32,148 nucleotides of DNA from Salinicola rhizosphaerae (GTDB lineage Bacteria; Pseudomonadota; Gammaproteobacteria; Pseudomonadales; Halomonadaceae), in assembly GCF_014652715.1 (NCBI RefSeq), contig NZ_BMZI01000003.1:398079-430226 (forward strand). The letters are read 5' to 3'. Within the stretch, counting starts at the first letter, position 1. Each line of letters opens with the position of its first letter. The notes beneath the pieces are model-generated. The model did no database searches, had not been told where the DNA came from, and saw nothing but the letters and a program-made list of their open reading frames with translations. The position numbers were made by a program, and so were the translations under genes. Shown piece after piece: positions 8,994 through 17,601 of the stretch.

Positions 8994-9893
8994 ATGTTCG
9001 ACTTCAAAGAAATCGAAGCCTTCGTCTGGATCGTGCGGCTTGGCTCCTTTCGCCTCGCCGCTCAGCATCTGCATCTGACGCAGCCGTCGATCTCCGATCG
9101 CATTGCCCGACTGGAAGACAGCGTGGGCGGACCGCTGCTGGATCGCGCCCAACGCCCGATCCAGCCAACGCCGAAGGGACGGCAGTTCTATCGCCACGCG
9201 CAACACATGCTGGAGACGCGCCAGGAAGCGATGGCGATGCTCGAGGCCAACAACCCCTTCCAGGGCGTGCTGCGCCTCGGCGTGGTCGAGACCATCGCCC
9301 ACAGCTGGCTGCCCGCGTTCATTGCCGAACTCGCCAACCGCTTTCCCGACATGACGCTACAGCTCGAGGTGGACGGCACACCGGGGCTTGCCAACCGGCT
9401 GCTCAACCGTCAGATCGACATGGCCTTCACGCTCGGTCCGGTCGATGCCCAAGACATTCTCAGTCGCCCACTGTGCCACTACCCGACCGGGCTGATCGTC
9501 AATCCGCGACTGGCGTTCGACCCCGCCACCTTCTCGCTGGCAGCGCTGGAGCGCAGCGGCACGCCGCTGATCACCTTCGCCAGCGACAGCCGGCCCTACC
9601 GGGAGTTGCAGTCGCTCCTGCATCAGCAGCGACTGGAGCGCATCAAGCTGCACTGTTCCGGCTCCGTCTGGACCATCGTGCGCCTGGCGCTGGATGGCAT
9701 CGGTGTCGGCGCCATCCCGCCTCGCATCGTCGAGGCAGAGATCGAACGCGGCGAGCTCATCACCCTGCCCTGCGATCTCCCACGGCTCGACTTCGCTGCC
9801 TCCTGGCCGCAGCACATCGACAAGGCGCTGGCGGATGGCGTCATCGATCTGGCGATCGAACTCGGCCAACGCGATCAGCGCGAACATGCTTGA
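8994..9893 (+). CDS. LysR-family transcriptional regulator
   Basis: 299 residues with the standard LysR architecture. An N-terminal winged helix-turn-helix occupies about residues 1-65 (FVWIVRLGSFRLAAQHLHLT with QPSISDRIARLE following), then a linker helix, then a periplasmic-binding-protein-like effector domain from about residue 90 to the end. It sits 169 nt upstream of the DUF1445-TRAP-amidase operon on the same strand, so control of that operon in response to its substrate is the natural guess. LysR regulators are more often divergent from targets, and here the divergent gene is ilvD, a housekeeping gene less likely to be its target. The ATG at 8994 gives the family's typical MxDFKEIEAF start. 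Confidence 0.92.
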   Translation: MFDFKEIEAFVWIVRLGSFRLAAQHLHLTQPSISDRIARLEDSVGGPLLDRAQRPIQPTPKGRQFYRHAQHMLETRQEAMAMLEANNPFQGVLRLGVVETIAHSWLPAFIAELANRFPDMTLQLEVDGTPGLANRLLNRQIDMAFTLGPVDAQDILSRPLCHYPTGLIVNPRLAFDPATFSLAALERSGTPLITFASDSRPYRELQSLLHQQRLERIKLHCSGSVWTIVRLALDGIGVGAIPPRIVEAEIERGELITLPCDLPRLDFAASWPQHIDKALADGVIDLAIELGQRDQREHA

Positions 9894-10062
9894 CGAAGAA
9901 AGCGTTAGCCAAGAGACCCGATGGTGAAAGGTTTTGCCGATGAACAGGGATCATAAAAATCGATTGGATTGATGTGGCGTGAAGCCATAGCGTTGACGGC
10001 ATAAGGCTTGCCTCGGCCCAGCGGCCGAGACCGCCACGACAACGACAATCAGGATCGACAAC
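9894..10062 (+). promoter_or_regulatory. Upstream region of the DUF1445-TRAP operon with candidate LysR box
   Basis: ATC-N9-GAT at 9959-9973 fits the T-N11-A LysR-box pattern within an ATC/GAT dyad, about 90 nt upstream of the hydro-lyase ATG. It lies in the only AT-rich patch of the gap (9950-9975). The pattern is loose and common by chance. No clear -35/-10 pair is seen downstream. Confidence 0.3.
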
Positions 10063-10857
10063 ATGTCCACTCTCGACGCCAACGTCTCCCCGGCCGACGC
10101 GCGCGCCGCCATTCGCCGCGGCGACTGGCCCACCACGACCACCGGCATCGCCAACGGCTACGCGCAGGCCAATCTGGTCATCATTCCGGAAAGCTATGCC
10201 GCCGACTTCCTGCGTTTCTGCATGGCCAACCGCGCCGCCTGCCCGGTGCTGGACGTCAGCGAACCCGGCAGCTTTCATCCCCAGGCGCTGGGGGAGGCGA
10301 TCGACCTGCGGACCGACGTGCCCCGCTATCGTGTCTACGAGCACGGCGAGCTGGTCGACGAGCCCGGCGATCTGGTCTCGCGCTGGCGCGACGATCTGAT
10401 CACCTTCTCGATCGGCTGCTCGTTCTCGTTCGAGGAGCCACTGATCGCCGAGGGCGTGCCGGTGCGCCACATGGCCGCGCGCACCATCGTGCCGATGTAC
10501 CGCACCAGCATTCCGCTCATCCCGGCCGGTCCGTTCCACGGCAGCTACGTCGTCTCGATGCGCGCCATGTCGCCGGCCGATGCCATCCGCGCCGTACAGA
10601 TCACCACCGACATGCCGAGCGTTCACGGCGCACCGCTACATCTGGCGCGACCGGAGCTGATCGGCATCGACGATATCCACAAGCCGGATTTCGGCGACGC
10701 ACCAGTGATGGAAGCCGGCGATATTCCGGTGTTCTGGGCCTGCGGCGTGACGCCGCAGATCGCACTGATGAATGCGAAGTTACCCTTCGCCATGGCGCAC
10801 GCGCCGGGTCACATGCTGATCACGGACATCCCCAATCATCGACTGAAGTATCGGTAG
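10063..10857 (+). CDS. DUF1445 / D-glutamate cyclase-family putative hydro-lyase
   Basis: 264 residues, full length for the DUF1445 family (PF07286, also annotated putative hydro-lyase; B. subtilis YcsI is a member). Typical blocks seen: GIANGYAQANLVIIPESYA, DVSEPGSF, FSIGCSFSFEEPLI, VPMYRTSIPL, then SMRAMSPADAIRAVQITTDM, and FWACGVTPQIALM near the end. The conserved Cys in IGCSFSFE and the Cys in ACGVTPQ are notable. A mammalian relative carrying this domain converts between D-glutamate and 5-oxo-D-proline, and B. subtilis ycsI lies among 5-oxoprolinase genes, so a lactam or cyclic-amide substrate is possible. The activity here is unproven. First gene of the operon with the TRAP transporter, 75 nt ahead of the receptor gene. 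Confidence 0.88.
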   Translation: MSTLDANVSPADARAAIRRGDWPTTTTGIANGYAQANLVIIPESYAADFLRFCMANRAACPVLDVSEPGSFHPQALGEAIDLRTDVPRYRVYEHGELVDEPGDLVSRWRDDLITFSIGCSFSFEEPLIAEGVPVRHMAARTIVPMYRTSIPLIPAGPFHGSYVVSMRAMSPADAIRAVQITTDMPSVHGAPLHLARPELIGIDDIHKPDFGDAPVMEAGDIPVFWACGVTPQIALMNAKLPFAMAHAPGHMLITDIPNHRLKYR

Positions 10858-10932
10858 CGACGACATTGCGGCGCCCACGCTGCTCGCGCCCTGCCGAAGA
10901 CTCGTAAAACAACCTCAACAAGCGAGACTCCC

Positions 10933-11979
10933 ATGAAAAAGACACTACTTGGCCTCACCCTGACTGCTCTGGCTGCCGGAATGGCGCAGAGCGCCACTGC
11001 CGATACCAGCCTCAACGTCGTCGGCACCTGGAGCGCGGTGTCTCTGCACAAGAACTTCGAGAAGCCGTTCTGGACCAAGACACTGCCCGAGGCGAGCGAC
11101 GGCAAGATCCAGGTCCAGATGACCACGTTCGATCAGATGGGTATCGAAGGCAGCGATGTCTTCACCTACCTCAAGAACGGCCTGTTCAACGTTGGCATGA
11201 CCTTCTCCGACTACGTCGGCGGCGAGGCGCCCGCGCTGGAAGGCCTCGACCTGCCGATGATGACCACCGACCCCAAGAAGGCCCGTGAGGTCAGCGAGGC
11301 GTTCATGCCGATCGCCGAGAAGACGATGCAGTCCCACTACAATGCGCACGTGCTGGCGATCGCGCCCAATACGCCGCAGGTCGTTTTCTGCAACACGCCG
11401 ATCGAGGGCCTCGGCGATCTGCAGGGCAAGAAGGTTCGCGCCAGCGGCCGTACCACGGCGGAATTTCTTTCTGCGGTCGGCGCCCAGAGCACCGTCATGG
11501 CCTTCAACGAAGTGCCCGGCGCGCTGGAGCGCGGCGTAATCGATTGCGCCGTGACCGGCTCGCTTTCCGGCTACAACTCCGGCTGGCAGGACGTCGCCGA
11601 TTATCTGCTGCCGCTGCCCATCGGCGGCTGGGACACGGTCATCACCGCCGTCAGCAACGACACCTGGAACTCGCTCGACGACGAGACGAAGCAGACCATC
11701 GAGGACCAGATCGAACCCGGCTTCATCGATCCGGTGTGGAATAACCTGGCCAAGGATGAGCAGCAGGGCATCGCCTGCCTGACCGGCAAGGGCGAGTGCG
11801 AGCACGGCAAGCCGGGCGACATGACACTGGTCGATGTCACCGACGCCGATCGCGAGCGCGCCCATCAGGCGCTGGTCGACGCCGTACTGCCAAGCTGGGC
11901 TTCGCGTATCGACGACGAGACGATCTCGCTCTGGAACGAGAACGTCGCGCCTCTCGTCGCGCTACCGATCGTCAAGTAA
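10933..11979 (+). CDS. TRAP transporter substrate-binding protein (DctP family)
   Basis: 348 residues. Residues 1-22 are a signal peptide (MKKTLLGLTLTALAAGMAQS, cleavage near ATA-DTS), so the protein works in the periplasm. The rest is a DctP-type receptor with the conserved GKKVRASGRTTAEFL segment, whose arginine usually binds a substrate carboxylate, and AFNEVPGALERGVIDCAVTG. It hands substrate to the DctQ/DctM pair encoded directly downstream; uptake is driven by a sodium gradient. A C-terminal CLTGKGEC pair may form a disulfide. Substrate unknown; the neighbouring amidase, DUF1445 and DUF2848 genes point to an organic acid with an amide or lactam. A strong hairpin follows the stop codon. 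Confidence 0.93.
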   Translation: MKKTLLGLTLTALAAGMAQSATADTSLNVVGTWSAVSLHKNFEKPFWTKTLPEASDGKIQVQMTTFDQMGIEGSDVFTYLKNGLFNVGMTFSDYVGGEAPALEGLDLPMMTTDPKKAREVSEAFMPIAEKTMQSHYNAHVLAIAPNTPQVVFCNTPIEGLGDLQGKKVRASGRTTAEFLSAVGAQSTVMAFNEVPGALERGVIDCAVTGSLSGYNSGWQDVADYLLPLPIGGWDTVITAVSNDTWNSLDDETKQTIEDQIEPGFIDPVWNNLAKDEQQGIACLTGKGECEHGKPGDMTLVDVTDADRERAHQALVDAVLPSWASRIDDETISLWNENVAPLVALPIVK

Positions 11980-11989
11980 ATGCGCCAAA

Positions 11990-12017
11990 GAGAGCGGGCA
12001 CCACAGTGCCCGCTCTC
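11990..12017 (+). terminator. 12-bp perfect hairpin between TRAP receptor and permease genes
   Basis: GAGAGCGGGCAC at 11990-12001 pairs perfectly with GTGCCCGCTCTC at 12006-12017 around a CACA loop. It begins 10 nt after the receptor stop and ends 22 nt before the dctQ-type ATG. No T-run follows, so it is better seen as an mRNA 3'-end stabiliser or partial terminator that lets receptor exceed permease than as a full terminator. It also argues against starting the next gene at 11980, inside the hairpin leader. Confidence 0.75.
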
Positions 12018-12039
12018 CTCCTGCCGCCAGGTATTCAAT

Positions 12040-12663
12040 ATGCTCGCTCTGATTTCTCCGGTCGATGCGCTCGTGCGCGCCGTCCGACTTGTGTCGCGCT
12101 GGGCCGCTCGACTTATCGGCCTGCTGCTGCTAGCCGTCGTGGTCATGGTCATCGTGGAAGTGGTCAGTCGCAAACTGCTGAGTCACTCCTTCGAAGGCGT
12201 GCAGGAGTACGCCGGCTACGTGCTGGCCATTCTCTCTTCCTGGGGCCTTTCGCACACGCTGGTCGAACGGGCCCATATCCGCATCGACGTCGGCTACTCG
12301 AAGCTCCCGATGGCTGCACGTGCAGCGCTCGATCTGCTCTCGATACTCGCCGTCAATCTGGTCGGCTGGATGATCGTCATTTACGCCTGGCCGGTATTCT
12401 CGGGATCACTTTCCAACCACACCACGGCCAATACGCCGCTGTCGACGCCGCTATGGATACCGCAGCTGGTCTGGGTGCTCGGCTACACCTGGTTCGCGCT
12501 ATCGGCGGCGGTGCTGGCAATTCGCGCACTGCTGGCTGCCATCGGACGTGACAGTGCAACCATTCGCACACTGATCGGCATGGGGCACGATGCCGACCAG
12601 CTCGAAGCAGCCGATCTCAAGGCCAGCGAGACCGACAACATCACGCCAGGAGGAAAGTCCTGA
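12040..12663 (+). CDS. TRAP transporter small permease (DctQ family)
   Basis: 207 residues with four hydrophobic segments, the DctQ layout: about residues 22-42 (LIGLLLLAVVVMVIVEVVSR), 55-75, 95-115 and 140-165. The family hallmark of a charged loop with E-Y-x-G-Y (GVQEYAGYVLAILSSWG) is present. It forms the inner-membrane complex with the large subunit encoded next. The frame is open back to 11980, but the ATG at 12040 follows CCAGG and lies just beyond the hairpin, and the added residues are not part of the family. The stop overlaps the next start by one base (TGATG). The C-terminal tail is longer than minimal DctQ proteins and charged. Confidence 0.9.
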   Translation: MLALISPVDALVRAVRLVSRWAARLIGLLLLAVVVMVIVEVVSRKLLSHSFEGVQEYAGYVLAILSSWGLSHTLVERAHIRIDVGYSKLPMAARAALDLLSILAVNLVGWMIVIYAWPVFSGSLSNHTTANTPLSTPLWIPQLVWVLGYTWFALSAAVLAIRALLAAIGRDSATIRTLIGMGHDADQLEAADLKASETDNITPGGKS

Positions 12664-13943
12664 TGCTTGCCTATCTCTCCATCGGGATTCTGGCGCTGCT
12701 GCTGACCGGCATTCCGGTCGCCATCGTGCTGTTCCTGCTCGCTTTCGGCATCGATCAATTCTTCTCGTTTTTCCCGCTGATGCGGGCGCTCGGCCAGAAC
12801 CTGTGGTCGGCGGCAGACTCCTTTTTGCTCATCGCCATTCCGCTGTTCGTATTGATGGGCGAGATCATCGTGCGTGCCGGTATCGCCGAACGCGCGTATC
12901 GCGCCATGGACCACTGGCTCTCCTGGCTACCCGGCGGGCTTCTGCACGCCAACGTGATGACGTCGATGCTGTTCTCGGCGACCTCGGGCTCTTCGGTCGC
13001 GACCGCCGCGACCATCTCCACGGTCGCTCTACCCCAGGGTGACAAGCTCGGCTATCACCCGAAGCTCTTCTGCGGCAGCATTGCCGCCGGCGGCACCCTG
13101 GGCATTTTGATTCCGCCGTCGATCAACCTGATCGTCTATGGATTTCTGACCGAGACCTCGATTCCCAAACTGTTCGTGGCCGGTCTGTTGCCGGGGCTGG
13201 CATTGACCGGCCTGTTCATGCTGACAGCGATCCTGTTCTGCGTCTTCAAGCCGTCGCTCGGCGGTCCGCGCAGCCACTCGAGCTGGCCGGAGCGCCTGCG
13301 CCATCTGAAATTCCTGTTGCCACTGCTGATTCTGTTCATCGCCATCGTCGGCTCGATCTACACCGGCTGGGCCACACCCACCGAAGCCGCCGCGATCGGC
13401 GTGGTGGTCGCTCTGGTTCTCGCCGCGTTCAACCGGCGCCTGGACTGGCGCATGTTGACCGAAGCGCTCGACAACACCGTGCGCACCACCTCGATGATTC
13501 TTTTCATCATGCTGGCCGCCTCGTTTCTCAACTTCGCGCTCGCCTCGGCCGGCCTCTCCAACCAGCTCACGCAACTGCTGACGCAGCTGGACCTATCGCC
13601 GATGGCCCTGTTGCTCTGCGTGCTGGCACTGCTGGTGATTCTCGGTTTCTTCATCGAGACGCTGTCGATGATGGTGATCACACTACCGATCATCGCCCCG
13701 CTGCTGTTCGCCGCCGGCTTCGACAAGGTGTGGTTCGGTGTGGTGATGATTCTGTTCGTCGAGATGGCGCTGATCACGCCGCCCGTCGGCCTCAACCTCT
13801 ACATCGTGCAGGCATCCCGGCGCGGCAAGCCGTTCTCGGATGTGGTTACCGGTACGCTGCCGTTCATCGCCGCCATGCTAGTGATGGCCGTACTGTTGAT
13901 CCTGTTCCCCGGCATCGCGCTGTGGCTGCCGAACTCTCTGTAA
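12663..13943 (+). CDS. TRAP transporter large permease (DctM family)
   Basis: 426 residues, full length for DctM, with about 12 hydrophobic segments. Diagnostic sequences include LLIAIPLFVLMGEIIVRAGI, the SATSGSSVATAATIS segment, the GGTLGILIPPSINLIVYGFL block, GWATPTEAAAIGVVVAL and the LITPPVGLNLYIVQ block near the C-terminus. This is the sodium-coupled transport subunit that moves the substrate delivered by the periplasmic receptor. The start shares one base with the stop of the small permease and is preceded by AGGAGG, so translation is coupled. The following DUF2848 gene starts 66 nt downstream. Confidence 0.95.
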   Translation: MLAYLSIGILALLLTGIPVAIVLFLLAFGIDQFFSFFPLMRALGQNLWSAADSFLLIAIPLFVLMGEIIVRAGIAERAYRAMDHWLSWLPGGLLHANVMTSMLFSATSGSSVATAATISTVALPQGDKLGYHPKLFCGSIAAGGTLGILIPPSINLIVYGFLTETSIPKLFVAGLLPGLALTGLFMLTAILFCVFKPSLGGPRSHSSWPERLRHLKFLLPLLILFIAIVGSIYTGWATPTEAAAIGVVVALVLAAFNRRLDWRMLTEALDNTVRTTSMILFIMLAASFLNFALASAGLSNQLTQLLTQLDLSPMALLLCVLALLVILGFFIETLSMMVITLPIIAPLLFAAGFDKVWFGVVMILFVEMALITPPVGLNLYIVQASRRGKPFSDVVTGTLPFIAAMLVMAVLLILFPGIALWLPNSL

Positions 13944-14009
13944 GCCATCGTCCATTTCACCAATGAAACGACGCCAGACGCTGACCCAACGACAACTCAG
14001 GAACCGCAC

Positions 14010-14693
14010 ATGCTGACTTTCGATACCCCGCAGGGCGCGCTCACCGTCACGCCGGAAAGCCTCGCGATCGCCGGCTGGGCAGGCCGCGATCAGGCAGGCG
14101 TTCAACACCATATCGACGAGCTGGCCGAGCTCGGCGTCAAACCGCCCTCCAGCGTGCCGCTTTACTACCGAGCCAGCGCGCAGCTGCTGACCCAAGCCGA
14201 GAGCGTCGAAATGCTCGGCGGAGACGGCTCCGGCGAGGTCGAGGTGTGCCTGATCAGCGATGCCGAGGGGCGCCCATGGATCACCATCGCCTCCGATCAC
14301 ACCGACCGTAAGCTCGAAGCCGTCGGCGTGGCCGAGTCCAAGCAGCTCTGCGCCAAACCGATCGCGTCCACTGCCTGGCTGCTGGAGGAGGTGCGCAATC
14401 ACTGGGATTCACTCATTCTCGAGAGCGAGATCGAAGAGAACGGCGAGACGGTCACCTACCAGAAAGGCACGCTCGCCGAACTGCTCGAGATCGATACCCT
14501 GGTCGCCAAATTGCCGACCGCGCTCAAGCAGGATGGCACGCTGAAGCCCAATGTCCTGCTGCTGTGCGGTACCGTTCCGGCCATCGGCGGCATCCGGCCG
14601 AGTCCGTCTTTCTCGATGCGGCTGCGCGATCCGGTGCTGAACCGTGAGATCGAACACCGCTACACGATTGTCGAACTCGAGGTCGCCCAGTGA
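14010..14693 (+). CDS. DUF2848 family protein
   Basis: 227 residues, matching the DUF2848 family (PF11010) of unknown function. The central signature SDHTDRKLEAVGVAESKQLCAKP is conserved in this family and is rich in possible metal ligands (Asp, His, Asp, Glu). VPLYYRASAQLLTQ and GSGEVEVCLISD upstream recall the fumarylacetoacetate-hydrolase fold; that link is inference. No signal peptide or membrane segment, so cytosolic. An AGGA with 8-nt spacer supports the ATG at 14010. The last four bases overlap the amidase start (GTGA), so the two are translationally coupled and likely act on the same imported compound. Confidence 0.85.
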   Translation: MLTFDTPQGALTVTPESLAIAGWAGRDQAGVQHHIDELAELGVKPPSSVPLYYRASAQLLTQAESVEMLGGDGSGEVEVCLISDAEGRPWITIASDHTDRKLEAVGVAESKQLCAKPIASTAWLLEEVRNHWDSLILESEIEENGETVTYQKGTLAELLEIDTLVAKLPTALKQDGTLKPNVLLLCGTVPAIGGIRPSPSFSMRLRDPVLNREIEHRYTIVELEVAQ

Positions 14694-16072
14694 ACCGCTT
14701 CGATGCAGCCGCTGACTTCTGGAAAAGGCCTGTCGCAGCGCGCCGCCTGGCCGACTGGCGGAAGGCGATCGCCCGTCATGAATTCGGTCCGGACGAGATC
14801 GTGGAGAGTCTGCTGGCACGCGCCGAGGCCAATCCGGAGATCGTCGATCGCTGCTTCATCGAGCTCGTGCTCAGACGCCTGCAGGCCCAGCTCGGCGGGG
14901 TCGCCGCCGCGGGCGAGGCCTCGACGCCACTCGCCGGGCTGCCGATCAGCATCAAGGATCTGTTCGACGTGCGCGGCGAAGTCACGCGCGCCGCGTCGAA
15001 GGTGCTCGCCGACGCACCCGCCGCAACCAGCGACGCGCCGGCGGTCGCGCGGCTGCGCCAGGCCGGCGCGATATTGACCGGGCGCACCAACATGAGCGAG
15101 TTCGCGTTCTCGGGTCTCGGACTCAATCTCCATCATGGGACGCCGCCCAACCCGTTCGATCCCGAACGCATCACCGGCGGCTCGACCTCCGGCGGCGCTG
15201 CCTCGGTCGCCTTCGGTCTGGCCGCCGCCACGCTGGGCAGCGATACCGGCGGCAGTCTGCGTATTCCCGCCGCCTTCTGCGGACTGACCGGCTTCAAGCC
15301 GAGTCAGGCCTCCGTACCCGGTGAAGGCGCCTATCCGCTCTCGCCGAGTCTCGACTGCGTCGGCCCGATCGCCCCCAGCGTCGCCTGCTGCGCCGAACTC
15401 TGGTCCGTGCTGGCAGCTCGACCGATGCCGACGCTCGATCCGGCACCGCGGCCGCTGCGGCTGGCGATACCCGCAGGAGGGCTACACGAAGAGCTGGATG
15501 CGGAAGTCCGAGAGGGTTTCGAAACCGCCGTGTCTCAACTCGAGGCGGCCGGCTGCCATATCGAGCGACTGACCCTCGACGCCGTCGACGGCGCACTGGC
15601 GATCAATCGACAAGGGGGATTGGTCGTGCCCGAGGCGGCGGCACTGCATCATGATCAGCTCGGTCGCGCCGGGGCGGACTACGATCCGATGATCGCCGAG
15701 CGCCTGAACGGCGGTCGCCACGCCACTGCCACCGATTATCTGCAGCGCCTTTGGCCCCGAGCCGGCTGGCAACAGCGGTTCGCCAAGGAGATGGCTGGCT
15801 TCGATGCCGTGCTGCTCCCGACCGTCGCCATGCTGCCGCCGAAGCGGGCCGAGCTCGAAAACGATCCAGCGGCCTTCCAGCGCGCCAATCGGTTGGCGCT
15901 GCGTAACACCAGCGTTTTCAACTACCTCGATGCCACTTCGATCTCGCTGCCCTACACTGCGCCGGGTGCCACACTGCCAGTCGGCCTGATGCTCTCCCGC
16001 CCACAGGGCGAGGATATTGCGCTTTTGCAGAACGCGAGCGTCGTCGAGGCGATGCTGACCGATGCTTGCTGA
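14690..16072 (+). CDS. Amidase (amidase-signature family)
   Basis: 460 residues, a cytosolic amidase-signature enzyme that hydrolyses carboxamide bonds. The Ser-cisSer-Lys triad is visible: Lys89 in LPISIKDLFD, Ser165 in ITGGSTSGG, and the nucleophile Ser189 in LGSDTGGSLRIP, with the usual 24-residue spacing between the serines. The family's FCGLTGFKPS follows. It is not linked to gatB or gatC and its C-terminal half is unlike GatA, so it is a catabolic amidase rather than a tRNA amidotransferase subunit. The GTG start overlaps the DUF2848 stop by four bases. As last gene of the six-gene unit it probably splits the substrate, or a product of the upstream enzymes, to ammonia or an amine plus an acid. 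Substrate unknown. Confidence 0.92.
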   Translation: MNRFDAAADFWKRPVAARRLADWRKAIARHEFGPDEIVESLLARAEANPEIVDRCFIELVLRRLQAQLGGVAAAGEASTPLAGLPISIKDLFDVRGEVTRAASKVLADAPAATSDAPAVARLRQAGAILTGRTNMSEFAFSGLGLNLHHGTPPNPFDPERITGGSTSGGAASVAFGLAAATLGSDTGGSLRIPAAFCGLTGFKPSQASVPGEGAYPLSPSLDCVGPIAPSVACCAELWSVLAARPMPTLDPAPRPLRLAIPAGGLHEELDAEVREGFETAVSQLEAAGCHIERLTLDAVDGALAINRQGGLVVPEAAALHHDQLGRAGADYDPMIAERLNGGRHATATDYLQRLWPRAGWQQRFAKEMAGFDAVLLPTVAMLPPKRAELENDPAAFQRANRLALRNTSVFNYLDATSISLPYTAPGATLPVGLMLSRPQGEDIALLQNASVVEAMLTDAC

Positions 16073-16113
16073 ACGACGAGGTAACCGCACGCTGCTGCGG
16101 GCGCCTCGTGTTC
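16071..16113. terminator. Nested hairpin spanning two convergent stop codons
   Basis: GAAC-G-ACGAGG at 16071-16081 pairs with CCTCGT-GTTC at 16104-16113 (one bulged G), enclosing an inner stem CCGCA 16085-16089 / TGCGG 16096-16100. It overlaps the last bases of both the amidase and the MFS stop codons and fills the 39-nt gap. No T-run on either side, so it is a probable bidirectional transcript end by position and fold rather than a canonical terminator. Confidence 0.5.
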
Positions 16114-17437
16114 AACGCGGCTGACGCCGCCTCCCGACAACACGCCTGATGACATTGCCAGCCCACGCCAACAGATCCAGTGGCGGCATCGCCGGCATGT
16201 AAAGATTCTCGAGCGCCGCCACCTGCCGCTGCCGTGCTTCATGGAGAGCATCGCTGTCGCGGTGCTGTCTCTCTTCGGCAGCCTGCGAGGCGTCTCGGTA
16301 GCCGACCACCCCGGTGAAGAGAGCGACCAGCGCAAAGACGGTGAAGCAGAGCGCGTAGCCTTGTGATCCGATCAGGTAACCAGCAAGCGGGGAACCGATG
16401 ACCTGGCCCACCGCGATCATCAGAAAAGGCAGACCGATACCCACCCCCGGACGATCCCAGTAGAGGCGGATACCCCAGACCAGGTAAACGCCGGTCAACA
16501 TGATGTAGGCCGCACCGAAAAGAACCGCCGAGATCAATACCGCAGGCAGGCTGGTGGGCAGCAGCGCCAGTAGCACGAGAGAAAGCGCCAGTGCCGCCAG
16601 CGATCCGCGATTGACGCCATCGATACCCAGTCGCGAGATGAGGTCCCCGGCAACGGCCCCGGCAAGGCCGGCGACACCAATCAATATCCAGACGATGTTG
16701 GCCATCGACTGGTTGAAATGACCCAGGTTGACCAGCGCTTCACTGGAAAATGTCCAGTAGGCCGCGCTAGCGAAACCCATGCCCACCGTGACCAGCGCGA
16801 GCCGCAACGCCAACGGGCGACACAACTTTCCACGTCCATTGGCGTTCGTCTGATCCTGATCTTCGCGGGCGTCGACCTCCCGTGAGGCGCGCGGCAGACT
16901 GCAAAACAGTAATACTGCATTGAAGATCGCGGCCACGGCAAAAGCCGCGTAAGCGATCCGCCACTGCCCGGTGGCGAGAAATGCCACCGGCCCCGAAACC
17001 GCAACGCCGACGCTGGTACCGGCGTTGATGACGGTATTCACGCGCCCCTGGCGGGACGCCGGTACCCATCGGGCGACCGCCTCCGCCATCGGCGGCGATG
17101 CCAGTCCAGTACTCGCACCCGCCAGCAAGACGCCCGCCAGCAACCAGATCGGCTGCATGCTGGCGGCGATCATCGTCATGCCCGCAGCCGCGACCAAGGC
17201 GGCCGCCACCGCCACGCAGCGCGCGCCGAAGCGTTCCACCAGCAGGGCACTAGCCAGAATCGACACGCAGTAGCCGGCATAGGCGCTGCTGCCGATAATG
17301 CCGGCCATCGCCGAACTCAACCCTACGTCATCGCGAATGCCGGGTAGATACAGGCCGAAGGCAAAACGCGCCAGGCCGTAGGTCACACCGATCAGCATGG
17401 TGCCAGCGACGGCGAGTCGTATCTCGTTACGAATCAT
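16112..17437 (-). CDS. MFS transporter (YbfB/YjiJ-like)
   Basis: 441 residues, about 12 transmembrane segments of the major facilitator superfamily. The N-terminal segment GVTYGLARFAFGLYLPGIRDD and the SSAYAGYC segment resemble the YbfB/YjiJ group. Its substrate is unknown. Loop 6-7 is charged (SREVDAREDQDQTNANGRGK) and a hydrophilic C-terminal tail of about 55 residues follows the last helix. The ATG at 17437 has AGGAG with an 8-nt spacer; the ATG at 17455 has none. It lies 164 nt downstream of the tetR-type gene on the same strand, and a copy of the regulator's palindrome sits 62 nt upstream of the ATG. Drug or metabolite export under TetR control is the natural inference. Confidence 0.9.
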   Translation of the reverse strand: MIRNEIRLAVAGTMLIGVTYGLARFAFGLYLPGIRDDVGLSSAMAGIIGSSAYAGYCVSILASALLVERFGARCVAVAAALVAAAGMTMIAASMQPIWLLAGVLLAGASTGLASPPMAEAVARWVPASRQGRVNTVINAGTSVGVAVSGPVAFLATGQWRIAYAAFAVAAIFNAVLLFCSLPRASREVDAREDQDQTNANGRGKLCRPLALRLALVTVGMGFASAAYWTFSSEALVNLGHFNQSMANIVWILIGVAGLAGAVAGDLISRLGIDGVNRGSLAALALSLVLLALLPTSLPAVLISAVLFGAAYIMLTGVYLVWGIRLYWDRPGVGIGLPFLMIAVGQVIGSPLAGYLIGSQGYALCFTVFALVALFTGVVGYRDASQAAEERQHRDSDALHEARQRQVAALENLYMPAMPPLDLLAWAGNVIRRVVGRRRQPR

Positions 17438-17498
17438 GTTTTTGGCTCCTCGCATTGAATCTTCATTGCCACGGTCGTGTGGGAACGATAGCCGACAT

Positions 17499-17516
17499 GT
17501 AAAATGGTCGTTTTAC
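17499..17516 (-). promoter_or_regulatory. Predicted TetR operator upstream of the MFS gene
   Basis: On the minus strand this reads GTAAAACGACCATTTTAC, a near-palindrome (GTAAAA...TTTTAC arms). It matches the site at 18176-18193 at 16 of 18 positions and extends to a shared AT after it. It is 62 nt upstream of the MFS ATG. A TATAGG at 17521-17516 could be the -10 it would block. Two matching copies flanking one regulator make a chance match unlikely. Confidence 0.7.
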
Positions 17517-17601
17517 CTATAGTCGTGAAACATCCTCCGGCATTGCCGGATGGCCGGATCACATCGGCATTAGAATTTCAGGGGTTGATCTCGAGGCGCC
17601 A

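Noticed and set aside
11980-12039. Earlier start for the TRAP small permease
   Set aside because: It would begin right after the receptor stop and place the hairpin within the coding region; the residues do not match the family.
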